The position numbers and the translations under genes are program-made. From positions 372,001 through 436,000 of the forward strand of contig CAWDZG010000001.1 of NCBI GenBank assembly GCA_963806955.1: 64,000 bases of DNA, in the 5' to 3' direction. The notes below the pieces were generated by a model that saw only the letters and a list, made by a program, of their open reading frames with translations, was not told where the DNA came from and ran no database searches. This stretch comes from Gaiellasilicea sp963806955. GTDB lineage: Bacteria > Actinomycetota > Thermoleophilia > Gaiellales > Gaiellaceae. Of this stretch, positions 43,927 through 51,236 are shown piece by piece (the first letter of the stretch is position 1; each line of letters opens with the position of its first letter).

Positions 43927-44415
43927 ATGAGCGCCCGCGTCACCACCGGCTCCGAGCCCGCCCACGTCGCCACCGGGCTGCCCGTGCTCGACCACCTGCT
44001 GACGCTGCTCGCGCGCAGCGGTCGCTTCGAGCTCGCGCTCGAGCTGGCGCCGGGCGACGCCGAGGTCGAGGTCGCCGAAGCCGGGCGCTCGCTGGGCGAG
44101 GTCTTCGCGCCCATGCTCCGCGCCGAGGGCGTGCGCGGGCACGGCTCCGCGTTCATGCCCGCCGACGAGGCACTCGCGCAGATCGCGTTCGAAGTCTCGG
44201 ACCGCCCGCTCGTCGCGAGCAACGTCGATCTCACCGACGCCCGCGCGGGAGGTCTCGAGAGCGATCTCGCCGCGCGCTTCCTCGACGCGTTCGCGGAGGC
44301 GGCCGGCCTCACCCTCCACGTCCGGCTCCTCGACGGCGAGGACTCGCGGCACGTGCTCGAGGCAATCTTCAAGGCGCTCGGGGCCGCGCTGGCGCAGGCG
44401 TGCACCCGGGCCTGA
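43927..44415 (+). CDS. HisB-like (imidazoleglycerol-phosphate dehydratase fold) protein lacking most catalytic histidines
   Basis: 162 residues, aligning along its length with HisB from its LDH motif onward (VLDHLL at 20-25, FMPADEAL at 76-83, VSDRPLVAS, LTLHVRLLDGEDSRHVLEAIFKA at 128-150). The paired-His metal motif (HHTxED in HisB) is replaced by VEVAEAG (47-53), the R-H helix has no His, and the last HH is reduced to a single His142. The first 20-30 residues of HisB are also missing. Probably not a histidine-pathway dehydratase; a binding or altered enzymatic role is possible. It lies 15 bases upstream of ridA. Confidence 0.7.
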   Translation: MSARVTTGSEPAHVATGLPVLDHLLTLLARSGRFELALELAPGDAEVEVAEAGRSLGEVFAPMLRAEGVRGHGSAFMPADEALAQIAFEVSDRPLVASNVDLTDARAGGLESDLAARFLDAFAEAAGLTLHVRLLDGEDSRHVLEAIFKALGAALAQACTRA

Positions 44416-44430
44416 CCGAAAGGGAGCACC

Positions 44431-44817
44431 GTGGCAGAGAAGGAGATCGTCCGCACCGAGCGCGCGCCCGCACCGTTCCAGGGAGCGCCGTACAACCAGG
44501 CCGTGAAGGCCGCCGGGCTCGTCTTCGTCGCCGGCCAGCTCGGCCTGAAGCCGGGCGACAAGCAGATCGAGGGCGACATCACCGCTCAGACCGAACAGGT
44601 GATGCAGAACCTGCGCGCGATCCTCGAGGAGGCCGGCAGCAGCCTGGACGCGCTCGTGAAGACGACCGTGTTCCTGCAGGATCTCGGCGACTTCGCCGCG
44701 ATGAACGACGTCTACACGACCCACGTCGGCGACCGCCCGCCCGCGCGCTCGACCGTCGAGGTCGCCAAGCTGCCGTCCGGGGCGCTCGTCGAGATCGAAG
44801 CGGTGGCCGTGCTCTGA
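44431..44817 (+). CDS. ridA: RidA-family enamine/imine deaminase
   Basis: A 128-residue trimeric protein that hydrolyses reactive 2-aminoacrylate-type imines produced by PLP enzymes. Seen: APFQGAPYNQAVKAAGLVFVAGQLGL, QNLRAILEEAGSSLDALVKTTVFLQDL and the active-site arginine in RPPARSTVEVAKLP followed by the conserved Glu (LVEIEAVAV). A GTG start with ribosome site AAAGGGAG. Adjacent to and probably co-transcribed with the HisB-like gene. Confidence 0.93.
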   Translation: MAEKEIVRTERAPAPFQGAPYNQAVKAAGLVFVAGQLGLKPGDKQIEGDITAQTEQVMQNLRAILEEAGSSLDALVKTTVFLQDLGDFAAMNDVYTTHVGDRPPARSTVEVAKLPSGALVEIEAVAVL

Positions 44818-44819
44818 GC

Positions 44820-44825
44820 CACAAT
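44820..44825 (+). promoter_or_regulatory. -10 box CACAAT of the tRNA nucleotidyltransferase gene
   Basis: CACAAT, six bases before the GTG at 44832, two bases after the ridA stop. A weaker match than TANNNT but in the same position as at other genes here. Confidence 0.4.
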
Positions 44826-44831
44826 GGCGGC

Positions 44832-46259
44832 GTGTGGGACTCGGTCGCCGATTACGTGCACTCGCTCGGCCTCGACGCGTACGTCGTCGGCGGCGCCGTG
44901 CGTGACGAGCTGCTCGGCCGCCCGCACGAAGAGCTCGACTTCGTCGTCCCCGGCGTGGACCACGCGGAGCTGCGGGCGGCGCTCCAGCCGCACGGCCGCG
45001 TCGAGGACCTGATCGTCGCCGACCAGCACGTCGGCATCCGCCTGCTGCCGCGGGACAAGGCGGCCCGCGCGCTCCAGCCGGGAGGGATCGAGTTCGCCCC
45101 GCCGAGGGTCGAGCGCTCGACCGGGCCGGGACGCCACGACTTCGAGATCGTCGCCGACGGCGCGATCTCGCTCGAGCAGGACATGGAGCGACGGGACTTC
45201 ACGATCAACGCGATCGCGCGGCGGCTCGAGACCGGAGAGCTGCTCGATCCGCTCGGCGGCCGGGCCGACCTCGCCCGGCGCGTGCTGCGGACGACGAGCC
45301 CGACGAGCTTCCGCGACGACCCGCTCCGGATCGTCCGCGGCCTGCGGTTCGTCGCCCAGCTCGGCTTCGAGCCGGACGAGGACACGCTGCGTCAGATGCG
45401 GGAGTGGGCGCCGCAGGTCTCGCACGTCTCGGGCGAGCGGATCGGCGGCGGGCTCGCCGCGGACGGCATGGGCGAGCTCTCCAAGCTCCTCCTCGGGACG
45501 GAGCCGGCGAAGGCCCTGCGGCTCGCGCGCGACACCGGCGTGCTCGAGCACCTGCTCCCGGAGCTCGCACCGTCGATCGGATTCGACCAGGAGAGCCGCT
45601 ACCACGATCTGCCGCTCGACGAGCATGTCTTCCAGGTCGTGCAGGCGGCGGCAGACGCGGGCGCGCCGCTCGAGATCAGGCTCGCGGCCCTCCTGCACGA
45701 CTCCGGGAAGCCCGCGTCGTCCTGGCGCGGCGAGGACGGCCGGCTCCACTTCTACGCCCGGCCCGACCTCGGCAAGCGGCCGCACGAGGAGATCGGCGCC
45801 GACCTCGCGGCGGCCGCTCTGCAGCGGCTGCGCTACCCGAGCAGGGTCAAGCAGCACGTCCGTCGACTCGTGCGGGAGCACATGTTCGGCACCCCGGCTC
45901 CGGAGGACGCCCACAAGGCGCGGCGGTTCCTGCACCGTCACGGCGACACGCTCGCGTTCGATCTCGTGGCGCACAAGCGCGCCGACCTGCTCGGCAAGCG
46001 CCGGACGTCGAACGACGAGACCTCGGTCGAGCTCGCCAAGCTGGAGCGCTTCCGCGAGAGGCTCGCGGCCGAGCTCGAGCATCCGCACCGCCTCGACCAG
46101 CTCGCGGTCGACGGCACCGATCTGATCGAGGCGGGGTGGGCTCCGGGGCCTGCCCTCGGAGACGCTCTCGAGCACCTGCTCGGCTGCGTGATCGGCGATC
46201 CGAGCCTGAACACGCGCGAGTGGCTGCTCGCCGAGGCGGAGCGGCAGCGCGACCGCTAG
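44832..46259 (+). CDS. tRNA nucleotidyltransferase / poly(A) polymerase-family protein with HD domain
   Basis: 475 residues. A class II nucleotidyltransferase head: AYVVGGAVRDELLGRPHEELDFVVPG (residues 15-40; G-G-x-V-R-D and an E/D pair for the metal site), RRDFTINAIAR, LDPLGGRADLARRVLRTT and FRDDPLRIVRGLRF. The HD domain follows with LLHDSGKP. It adds or repairs the tRNA CCA end; whether it makes CCA or only part of it cannot be told by eye. The next gene starts 15 bases after the stop. Confidence 0.88.
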   Translation: MWDSVADYVHSLGLDAYVVGGAVRDELLGRPHEELDFVVPGVDHAELRAALQPHGRVEDLIVADQHVGIRLLPRDKAARALQPGGIEFAPPRVERSTGPGRHDFEIVADGAISLEQDMERRDFTINAIARRLETGELLDPLGGRADLARRVLRTTSPTSFRDDPLRIVRGLRFVAQLGFEPDEDTLRQMREWAPQVSHVSGERIGGGLAADGMGELSKLLLGTEPAKALRLARDTGVLEHLLPELAPSIGFDQESRYHDLPLDEHVFQVVQAAADAGAPLEIRLAALLHDSGKPASSWRGEDGRLHFYARPDLGKRPHEEIGADLAAAALQRLRYPSRVKQHVRRLVREHMFGTPAPEDAHKARRFLHRHGDTLAFDLVAHKRADLLGKRRTSNDETSVELAKLERFRERLAAELEHPHRLDQLAVDGTDLIEAGWAPGPALGDALEHLLGCVIGDPSLNTREWLLAEAERQRDR

Positions 46260-46262
46260 ACG

Positions 46263-46268
46263 TACGCT
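46263..46268 (+). promoter_or_regulatory. -10 box TACGCT of pgeF
   Basis: TACGCT, six bases before the GTG at 46275. The gap to the previous gene is only 15 bases, so the box begins directly after the upstream stop. Confidence 0.55.
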
Positions 46269-46274
46269 CCCGTC

Positions 46275-46973
46275 GTGATCCGCTGGTCGCCGCCGGGGCC
46301 CTACGAGGTCGTCTTCTCCACCCGCGCGGGCGGGGTCAGCGACGGGCCGTACGCGTCGCTGAACCTCGGACGACTCACCGGCGACGTCGTCGAGCACGTG
46401 GACGAGAACCGGCGCCGGCTCTGTGCCGAGGTGGGCGCCGAGCTCGAGCCGCTCGCCCTCAACCGGCAGGTGCACTCGACCGTCGTCCACCGCGCGGTGG
46501 CCGGTGCGCGCGGCGAGCCCGGCGACGGTCTCTGGACCGACGAGCCCGGCGTCCCGGTGCTCGCCATGGCGGCGGACTGTCTCCCGATCGCGCTCGTCCG
46601 CGACGGCGGCGAGCGACCCGCGGTGGCCGTGCTGCACGCGGGCTGGCGCGGGTTGCTCGCGGGGATCGTGACGGAGGGGAGCGGGCTGCTCGGGGGGCCG
46701 CTGCGTGCCGCGGTCGGCCCCGCGATCGGCCGCTGCTGTTACGAGGTCGGCCCCGAGGTGGCGGTGCCGTTCGCCGCCGCCTTCGGTGCGGATGTCGTCG
46801 ACGGCGCGCACCTCGACCTCCGCGCTGCCGCCGAGCGCTCGCTCAGAGCCGCCGGCGTCGAGCACGTCGACCACTTCGACCTCTGCACCGCGTGCAACCC
46901 GGAGCTCTTCTTCTCCCACCGGCGCACCGGCAAGCCGCGCGGTGTCCAGGGTGTGGTCGCGCATGTCGCCTGA
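46275..46973 (+). CDS. pgeF: PgeF/YfiH-family protein (peptidoglycan editing factor, laccase-domain)
   Basis: A 232-residue cytosolic protein of the DUF152/Cu-oxidase_4 family. Seen: FSTRAGGVSDGPYASLNLG, RQVHSTVVHRA (His), MAADCLPIAL (Cys), VLHAGWRGLLAGI (His) and GPAIGRCCYEVG; the two His and the Cys form the zinc site. Family members hydrolyse L-Ser wrongly placed in peptidoglycan precursors, and some are purine nucleosidases. Its location ahead of yggS, sepF, yggT and divIVA is the standard division cluster. Overlaps yggS by 11 bases. Confidence 0.92.
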   Translation: MIRWSPPGPYEVVFSTRAGGVSDGPYASLNLGRLTGDVVEHVDENRRRLCAEVGAELEPLALNRQVHSTVVHRAVAGARGEPGDGLWTDEPGVPVLAMAADCLPIALVRDGGERPAVAVLHAGWRGLLAGIVTEGSGLLGGPLRAAVGPAIGRCCYEVGPEVAVPFAAAFGADVVDGAHLDLRAAAERSLRAAGVEHVDHFDLCTACNPELFFSHRRTGKPRGVQGVVAHVA

Positions 46974-47556
46974 GTCGGTCCGGGCGGCCTACGAGCGGAT
47001 CCGGAGCGAAGTCGGCCCGCAGGTCACGGTCGTCGCCGCGACGAAGTACGTCGCGCTCGAGGACATGGCCGTCCTGGCCGAGGCTGGCGTCGAAGTGGTG
47101 GGGGAGAACCGCGCCCAGGATCTCGAGCGCAAGCATGCCGCCTACGGCGATGCGTTCCGCTGGCACTTCATCGGGCACCTCCAGTCGAACAAGGCGAAGG
47201 TCGTGAACGGGATCTGCGAGCTCGTCCACTCACTGGGCTCCGAGTCCGCCGCGCGGCGGCTCACGGTGCCGGCGCTCGTCGAGGTGAACCTGTCCGGCGA
47301 GGCTTCGAAGTCGGGGATCGAGCCCGACGCGTTGCCGGAGCTGCTCCAGGCGTACGCCGGCGTGCGCGGGCTGATGACGATGCCCCCCTTCGCCGACGAT
47401 CCCGAGGCGTCGCGTCCGTACTTCCGCCGGTTGCGTGAGCTCGCCGCCGCGCACGGTCTCGCCGAGCTCTCGATGGGCACCACCCAGGACTACCGCGTGG
47501 CTGCAGAGGAGGGAGCCACGCTCGTCCGTGTGGGATCCGCGCTCTTTGAGCAATAA
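46963..47556 (+). CDS. YggS-family PLP-binding homeostasis protein
   Basis: A 197-residue alanine-racemase-like single-domain PLP protein (PLPBP). Seen: TVVAATKYVALEDM (PLP lysine), GENRAQDLERK, WHFIGHLQSNKAKVV, VEVNLSGEASKSGI, GLMTMPPF and the C-terminal SMGTTQDYRVAAEEGATLVRVG (phosphate loop). It is somewhat shorter than the usual 220-235, mainly between VHSLGS and VPALVEVNL. Part of the division cluster; buffers PLP and amino-acid pools. Confidence 0.92.
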   Translation: MSPESVRAAYERIRSEVGPQVTVVAATKYVALEDMAVLAEAGVEVVGENRAQDLERKHAAYGDAFRWHFIGHLQSNKAKVVNGICELVHSLGSESAARRLTVPALVEVNLSGEASKSGIEPDALPELLQAYAGVRGLMTMPPFADDPEASRPYFRRLRELAAAHGLAELSMGTTQDYRVAAEEGATLVRVGSALFEQ

Positions 47557-47568
47557 TCTCCTGCACCA

Positions 47569-48126
47569 ATGGGATTTGCAGACGTCTGGAGCCGCACCCT
47601 CGTCTACTTCGGCATCGCCGAGGAGGACGACTGGGACGAGGACGGTTATGCCACGAACGAGGACCTGGAGCGCACCTACGCCGCGCGTGAGCGAGCGAAC
47701 GTCCGCCGGCTCCAGCCGCGGCGCGGACGCGACTTCGACGACTGGACCGACCCGGAGCCGGAGGCCGCCAGCACGGCGGTGATCCGACCGCGGGCGAGGC
47801 TCCGCGGTGTCGAGTCGGCGCCGAGCTCGGCCTCGGCCACGGCCTCGGTCAAGGTGCACCTGATCCTGCCGCGCAGCTTCAACGACGCGCAGCAGATCGC
47901 CGACCGCTTCAAGGACGGCGTCCCCGTGATCCTCAACCTGCAGAGCGCCGACCAGGACCTCTCCAAGCGCCTGATCGACTTCGCCAGCGGCCTGACCTAC
48001 GCGCTCGACGGCGGCATGCAGCGTGTCGCCGACAAGGTCTTCCTGCTGACGCCGCGCAACGTCGAGGTCTCCGCCGAGGAACGGGCGAAGATGCTCGAGC
48101 GCGGCGGCTTCTTCAACCAGGCGTAG
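47569..48126 (+). CDS. sepF: cell division protein SepF
   Basis: 185 residues. The N-terminal membrane-binding amphipathic helix is GFADVWSRTLVYFGI (2-16), then an acidic and Arg-rich linker (20-90), and the SepF core (about 92-185, VKVHLILPRSFNDAQQIADRFKDGVPVILNLQ...RLIDFASGLTYALDGGMQRV...FLLTPRNVEVS). Anchors FtsZ to the membrane in bacteria without FtsA. A TAATCT hexamer lies nine bases before the ATG. Confidence 0.94.
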   Translation: MGFADVWSRTLVYFGIAEEDDWDEDGYATNEDLERTYAARERANVRRLQPRRGRDFDDWTDPEPEAASTAVIRPRARLRGVESAPSSASATASVKVHLILPRSFNDAQQIADRFKDGVPVILNLQSADQDLSKRLIDFASGLTYALDGGMQRVADKVFLLTPRNVEVSAEERAKMLERGGFFNQA

Positions 48127-48158
48127 GAAAGACCGGTCGGAGCGCGAACGGAGCGCTC

Positions 48159-48467
48159 ATGGGCGATCTCGCCGTGTTCACCTTGCTCGCCGACCTCGGC
48201 AGCTCGCTCGCGAACTTCGTCGGCGTGTTCCTGTGGGTCTACACGCTGCTGCTGTTCGCCTACATCATCACCTCCTGGATCCGCCTGCCCTACCGGCCCT
48301 GGCTCAACCGGGTGCAGCGCTTCCTCTATGACGTCTGCGACCCCTACCTCCGGATCTTCCGGCGCTTCGTGCCGCCGCTCGGGCCGCTCGACCTCTCGCC
48401 GATGGTCGCGATCTTCACCCTGCTCATCGTCTCCAACGTGCTCACCTCGCTGCTCGAGCGCCTGTAG
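48159..48467 (+). CDS. YggT-family membrane protein
   Basis: A 102-residue protein with two YggT-type hydrophobic segments (about 18-42, NFVGVFLWVYTLLLFAYIITSW, and about 75-98) joined by the conserved WLNRVQRFLYDVCDPYLRIFRRFVPPLG loop. Lies between sepF and divIVA as in most actinobacteria; it may help in division or osmotic tolerance, but the exact role is unknown. Confidence 0.9.
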   Translation: MGDLAVFTLLADLGSSLANFVGVFLWVYTLLLFAYIITSWIRLPYRPWLNRVQRFLYDVCDPYLRIFRRFVPPLGPLDLSPMVAIFTLLIVSNVLTSLLERL

Positions 48468-48478
48468 GAGGGACGCCG

Positions 48479-48946
48479 ATGGCCCTGACACCCGTCGAGA
48501 TCCGCCACATCCGTCTCGCCCGCGGGCTGCGCGGCTACAAGCGCGAGCCTGCCGATCGCCTGCTCGCCGAGATCGTCGAGAGCTTCGAGGAGGTGTGGCG
48601 CGAGCGCGCCGACCTCGCCGACAAGGTGGAGCAGCTCGAGCTCGACCTCGTCCGGCACAAGGAGCTCGAGGGACTGCTTCGGACCACGCTCGTCTCGGCG
48701 GAGAGCGCCGCCCAGCAACTGCGGGAGCAGGCTCGCAGGGAAGCCGAGACGATCGTGTCGGAGGCTCACGCCGAGGCGCGTGCCGTCGCCCGCCGGGCCT
48801 CCGCCGAGAAGGAGCGGCTCGACACCGAGCTGCGCCGGATCAGATCCCTGCTCCGCTCTGCGCTCGAGACGCTCGAGGAAGCCGACACCGACCGGCGCGA
48901 GCAGGTCGGCGAGCAGACCGGCGAGATCCGTCGCATGATCAGCTGA
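48479..48946 (+). CDS. divIVA: DivIVA-domain protein
   Basis: 155 residues: N-terminal DivIVA lipid-binding segment (LTPVEIRHIRLARGLRGYKREPADRLLAEI, 3-32), then a long coiled coil (35-140) rich in E/A/R. It recruits pole and septum proteins at negatively curved membrane; in actinobacteria the paralogue Wag31 directs polar growth, and this short form could be either. Ribosome site AGGAGGG before the ATG. Eleven bases after yggT. Confidence 0.88.
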   Translation: MALTPVEIRHIRLARGLRGYKREPADRLLAEIVESFEEVWRERADLADKVEQLELDLVRHKELEGLLRTTLVSAESAAQQLREQARREAETIVSEAHAEARAVARRASAEKERLDTELRRIRSLLRSALETLEEADTDRREQVGEQTGEIRRMIS

Positions 48947-48979
48947 GCCGGGCACCGGTCCGCCATCGCGCCGCGCGAC

Positions 48980-48985
48980 TATCCT
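48980..48985 (+). promoter_or_regulatory. -10 box TATCCT of the DUF167 gene
   Basis: TATCCT, six bases before the ATG at 48992. Confidence 0.5.
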
Positions 48986-48991
48986 TGCTCC

Positions 48992-49282
48992 ATGGCGGCG
49001 ACGACGAGAGTGCGGCTGCGCGTGTCCCCCGGTGCTTCGCGGCCGGGCGTGGTCGGGCGCCACGGCTCCGCCTGGAAGCTCCGCGTCGCGGCGGCACCTG
49101 AGCACGGCAAGGCGAACGAAGCAGTCGTCGCGCTGCTCGCCGAGACGCTCGCGCTGCCCCGGGCAAACGTCACGCTCGTTTCGGGAACGGGCTCCCGCGA
49201 CAAGATCGTCGAGCTGACCGGCCTCGAGCCGGACGAGATCGAGCGACGGCTCGCCACGGCGGGCGGACAGGAGAACGGATGA
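48992..49282 (+). CDS. YggU-family protein (DUF167)
   Basis: A 96-residue protein with the conserved DUF167 core: VRLRVSPGASRPGVVG, LRVAAAPEHGKANEAVVALLAETL and VTLVSGTGSRDKIVELTG. Commonly next to yggT and divIVA. Function unknown. Overlaps the TraR-like gene by ATGA. Confidence 0.9.
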   Translation: MAATTRVRLRVSPGASRPGVVGRHGSAWKLRVAAAPEHGKANEAVVALLAETLALPRANVTLVSGTGSRDKIVELTGLEPDEIERRLATAGGQENG

Positions 49283-49644
49283 CCATCGACACCGACCGCT
49301 TCCGCGCGGAGCTCGAAGAGGCCCGGCAGCGACTGCAGAGCACGATCGAGCACCACGACATCGGCAACTCGTCCCTCACGGAGGAGACCGGCGAGCTGGT
49401 GTCGTCGAGCGCCGACAACCACCTCGCGGACACGGCCAGCGAGACATTCGAGCGCGAGCTCGACGAGGGCCTCGAGGAGGATGCGCGGCAGCAGCTGAAG
49501 CAGGTCGAGGCAGCGCTTGCGCGGATCGAGGCAGGGGAGTTCGGCACGTGCGAGGTCGACGGCGAGCCGATCCCGGTGGAGCGGCTCGAGGCCGTGCCCT
49601 GGACGACGCTCTGCATCGAGCACGCACGGGCGCTCGGCCGGTGA
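49279..49644 (+). CDS. DksA/TraR-family protein with incomplete zinc finger
   Basis: A 121-residue protein: N-terminal coiled coil (about 1-80, ending DEGLEEDARQQLKQVEAALARIEAGEFGTC) and a C-terminal finger where the four canonical Cys are Cys, Asp, Cys, His (CEVD and CIEH). The coiled-coil tip that contacts the RNA polymerase secondary channel lacks the clear D-x-x-D-A of DksA, so regulation of transcription is possible but not assured. Overlaps lspA (GTGA). Confidence 0.82.
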   Translation: MTIDTDRFRAELEEARQRLQSTIEHHDIGNSSLTEETGELVSSSADNHLADTASETFERELDEGLEEDARQQLKQVEAALARIEAGEFGTCEVDGEPIPVERLEAVPWTTLCIEHARALGR

Positions 49645-50237
49645 ACGAGCCCGCCCGGAACGAGTCGCCGCTCGACGTTCGCGTCGGCTCGTCGACGAAC
49701 GCCCTGCGCCCGATCCTCGCGGCCGAGCGTCCGCTCGGCGCGCGCGCCCGCCAGTGGACGGGCCTCGCCGCGATCGCGATCGCGGCGATCGGCGCGGATC
49801 AGCTGACGAAGCAGGTCGTCGCGCGCGCGCTCACGCTCGGCGAGGAGGTGCAGATCGCCGGCCCGTTCTCGATCCACCACGTGCACAACTCGGGCATCGC
49901 CTTCGGGCTCTTCTCCCAGGCCACGTCGATCGTGATCGGGCTGACCAGCCTCGCCGTCCTCTGGATGCTCGTCTTCTTCGCGCGCTCCGGGGCCCGCCAT
50001 CCGGTGCTCCCCGTGGCACTCGGCTTCGTGCTCGGCGGCAGCCTCGCGAACCTGCTCGACCGCGTGCGGCTCGGCCACGTCACCGACTTCCTCGACTTCC
50101 GCTACTGGCCGGCGTTCAACCTCGCCGACGTCTTCATCGTCGTCGGCGTCGCGACGCTCTTCGGCGCCCTCGCCGGGGGCGACCGGCAGAAGCACAGGCC
50201 CCGGCCCCTTGGCCACTCTCCGCTTTCGCGCCCCTGA
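49641..50237 (+). CDS. lspA: lipoprotein signal peptidase II
   Basis: 198 residues with four membrane helices. Removes the signal peptide of prolipoproteins after diacylglyceryl attachment to the lipobox Cys. Both catalytic aspartates are present: LANLLDRVRLG (first) and AFNLADVFIVVG (second); also VHNSGIAFGLF. A longer than usual N-terminus (about 35 residues before the first helix) precedes the core. Compare the Asp-deficient paralogue at 10103-10543. Overlaps the pseudouridine synthase gene by 29 bases. Confidence 0.93.
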   Translation: MNEPARNESPLDVRVGSSTNALRPILAAERPLGARARQWTGLAAIAIAAIGADQLTKQVVARALTLGEEVQIAGPFSIHHVHNSGIAFGLFSQATSIVIGLTSLAVLWMLVFFARSGARHPVLPVALGFVLGGSLANLLDRVRLGHVTDFLDFRYWPAFNLADVFIVVGVATLFGALAGGDRQKHRPRPLGHSPLSRP

Positions 50238-51102
50238 GGCCGAGCGGCTCGACCGTGCGGTCGCGGGCCGCGACGAGGTCGGCTCCCGTGGGCTGGCCGA
50301 GCGCCTGATCGCGGCCGGCGCCGTCCTCGTCGACGGTGAAGTGCGCTCCAAGAGCCATCGGCTGGAGGGCGGGGAGGACGTTCTGGTCGAGCTGCCGGCC
50401 GAGGCTCCGCCGCTCGCAGCGGAGGAGATGGACCTCCGGATCGTCTGGGAGGACGAGCACCTGCTCGTCGTCGACAAGCCGGCCGGGGTGGTCGTCCATC
50501 CGGGCACCGGCCACGAGACGGGAACGCTCGTGCACGGCCTGCTCGCGCACGATGCTGCCGGGGGAGACGAGGACCGGCCCGGGATCGTGCACCGGCTCGA
50601 CCGCGACACCTCGGGCCTCCTCGTCGTCGCCCGCTCCGACGCCGCGTACGAGCGGCTGCAGGAGCTGATCCGCCGCCGCCTGGTCGAGCGGCGCTACCTC
50701 GCCCTCGTGAAGGGGACGCCACGCTCGCGCACCGGCAGGATCGAGGCAGCGGTCGGCCGCGACAGGCTCGACAAGACGCGGCACTCGCTCGACACTGCGA
50801 CGCCCCGGGACGCCGTCACGCACTTCGAGGTCGCGGAGCTGCTCGGCCCGCGGGCCCTGCTCGAGCTGCGGCTGGAGACCGGCCGCACGCACCAGATCCG
50901 GGTCCACCTGGAGGCGATCGACCTGCTGATCTCGGGCGACCCGGTCTACGGCTCCGCCGGCGATCTCGGGCTCGAGCGCCAGTTCCTGCACGCGGCGGGG
51001 CTCGCGTTCGATCATCCCTTCACCGGCGAGCGCGTGGACGCGGCTTCCCCGCTGCCCGACGACCTCGCCGCAGCGCTCGAGCGCGCCCGCGCCGGGGCCT
51101 GA
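50209..51102 (+). CDS. RluA/RluD-type 23S rRNA pseudouridine synthase
   Basis: 297 residues: an S4 RNA-binding domain (about 1-75, SRGLAERLIAAGAVLVDGEVRSKSHRL) and a catalytic RluA-family domain with LLVVDKPAGVVVHPGTG and HRLDRDTSGLLVVA (the catalytic Asp, about residue 130), then RYLALVKG and GRTHQIRVHLEAIDLLISGDPVYG. RluD-like by length; target uridines are inferred from family. TTG start, translated from within the end of lspA. Confidence 0.9.
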   Translation: MATLRFRAPEAERLDRAVAGRDEVGSRGLAERLIAAGAVLVDGEVRSKSHRLEGGEDVLVELPAEAPPLAAEEMDLRIVWEDEHLLVVDKPAGVVVHPGTGHETGTLVHGLLAHDAAGGDEDRPGIVHRLDRDTSGLLVVARSDAAYERLQELIRRRLVERRYLALVKGTPRSRTGRIEAAVGRDRLDKTRHSLDTATPRDAVTHFEVAELLGPRALLELRLETGRTHQIRVHLEAIDLLISGDPVYGSAGDLGLERQFLHAAGLAFDHPFTGERVDAASPLPDDLAAALERARAGA

Positions 51103-51110
51103 GCCGCCGC

Positions 51111-51116
51111 TACACT
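51111..51116 (+). promoter_or_regulatory. -10 box TACACT of rpsB
   Basis: TACACT, about 120 bases upstream of the rpsB start, so this promoter gives a genuine leader, unlike most in the window. Confidence 0.45.
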
Positions 51117-51122
51117 GCGGAG

Positions 51123-51236
51123 CTCGTAGACCCTCCGTCCCGGCGACCAGGACGGGTGGGGGTGCCGCTCGCTCCGAGCGGTTCCGCCCGCGCCCCGCCG
51201 GCTGTACCGCAATCAACCGTGAAAGGGGCCAGTCCC
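51123..51236 (+). promoter_or_regulatory. rpsB leader with two hairpins
   Basis: A leader of about 114 bases. Hairpin 1: CCGTCC (51135-51140) with GGACGG (51150-51155). Hairpin 2: CCGCTCG (51165-51171), loop CTC, CGAGCGG (51175-51181). A ribosome site GAAAGGGG (51221-51228) precedes the TTG. Leaders of rpsB are known to mediate S2 autoregulation in several bacteria; whether this one does is inference. Confidence 0.4.

Noticed and set aside
44712..46964. 750-codon minus-strand open frame opposite the tRNA nucleotidyltransferase and pgeF
   Set aside because: Low-complexity Arg/Val/Glu-rich translation with no family motif; typical antisense frame at high GC. The plus-strand genes have clear catalytic motifs.
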